In this document: positions 63,330 to 64,000 of the stretch, in pieces
Layout of the letters: each line of letters opens with the position of its first letter
Numbering within the stretch: the stretch's first letter is position 1
Assembly: GCF_932276165.1 (NCBI RefSeq)
Contig: NC_063982.1
Coordinates: 265,501-329,500 of the forward strand
Reading direction: 5' to 3'
DNA: 64,000 nt
DNA from: Plutella xylostella
Taxonomy: Eukaryota > Arthropoda > Insecta > Lepidoptera > Plutellidae
The notes under the pieces: model-generated
The model's database searches: none
Told to the model about the DNA's origin: nothing
Seen by the model: the letters and a program-made list of their open reading frames with translations, nothing else
Position numbers and translations under genes: made by a program

Positions 63330-64000
63330 AAATTGTATTTAAATTCCTTATTTCTATAGAATTTATGGGTACATGGCAGAATTCAAACCCTCGGCTACAC
63401 GAATGGGAGTCGAGATGGCGTCACGGATAGATTTTTTACTAGGCTAATGATTTAATTAATTCATAAAGCAATTTAACAAGTGACTTTGTTTTGGGGTAAG
63501 CTAGGTATTTATTAATTGGTATAAACTTAATTTTTAAGATTTACTTTTACTTTTTTTGCTTAGAAATATTATTAAAATGATAGTGATAAAATAATATAAT
63601 AATATATTGGTTACATCTATTTAGCGATGATATACTTTATTTAGTTTGAAATTAAAGTTAATGGTAATAATTAATATTAAAAAAGGTTTAAATGGTAAAA
63701 GTTAATTGAAATATAGTTTTACAGTATGCAGTAAAAATTATTTGGTTAATTTCAAAAATATTATAGGAAGCATGATTTGGTGATGATTTATCCGTTTTGG
63801 CGGAGATTTCGAATTTATTGGCGGCAGTACCACATAATTTCTGCTGGAGGTTTAAATACAAGCCATTATAATAGAGGTAACAATACCCCCACGAAACAAT
63901 GGAACTCTTCAGATATTATGTGTAGGTAGGTACTTTAAAGAATTCAATAAGTAAATTATTATTATTATAATCGCTAACTTTAAACCCTACCCGGAACAAA
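63330..64000. other. AT-rich end of window with a fragment of the periodic-word repeat
   Basis: 63765-63845 (TTTGGTGATGATTTATCCGT, GGCGGAGATTTCG) is the inverted relative of 60890-60930. Nothing else is recognised. Confidence 0.45.

Overview
The window reads as a lepidopteran (moth or butterfly) nuclear genome segment. It is AT-rich, has small GC-rich exons in introns packed with transposable elements, and carries repeat types I associate with Lepidoptera: tRNA-derived SINEs, RTE-like LINEs ending in (ATC)n, several hAT- and mariner-type MITEs, and a DIRS-type retroelement. I found four host genes, all on the + strand. Exon boundaries were worked out by hand from splice-site and phase consistency.

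Layout. (1) 401-6175: the last nine exons of a gene for a lysine/arginine-rich, probably nuclear protein that I cannot name. (2) 8376-10132: a region bracketed by a 20-bp direct repeat and holding a decayed THAP-type zinc-finger reading frame. (3) 11041-36850: a complete 12-exon ERGIC-53/LMAN1 gene (512 aa, signal peptide, L-type lectin domain, coiled coil, one membrane span, C-terminal KKFF). Its 12.5-kb intron 3 contains a full-length intact LINE and a second, frameshifted LINE. (4) 37571-39198: a TIR element with a nested LINE tail. (5) 40309-49527: a complete 14-exon gene for a 309-aa secreted hydrophilic protein; exons 3-13 are all multiples of three in phase 1. Its intron 12 contains a 5.2-kb DIRS retrotransposon on the - strand. 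(6) 50432-54828: a complete seven-exon gene for a 717-aa low-complexity protein with YNQA and SEYA repeats and an RG-rich tail. (7) 55000-64000: no host gene seen; nested transposons only, several datable from target-site duplications or from an empty paralogous site inside the window.

The most unusual signal is in the ERGIC-53 gene. Exons 4, 5 and 7 are each followed, inside the next intron, by an array of decayed copies of that exon's own 3' end, often with its 5' splice site. All three arrays are interleaved with the motif AGCGCCATCTAG. The reverse complement, CTAGATGGCGCT, fits the core CTCF-binding consensus, and about 28 copies in one orientation lie at 28819-30105. A single similar exon-tail copy follows exon 3 of the first gene. 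I do not know a described mechanism that makes such arrays.

Limits: no database search was possible. Names rest on recognised motifs, and TE clade assignments are tentative.
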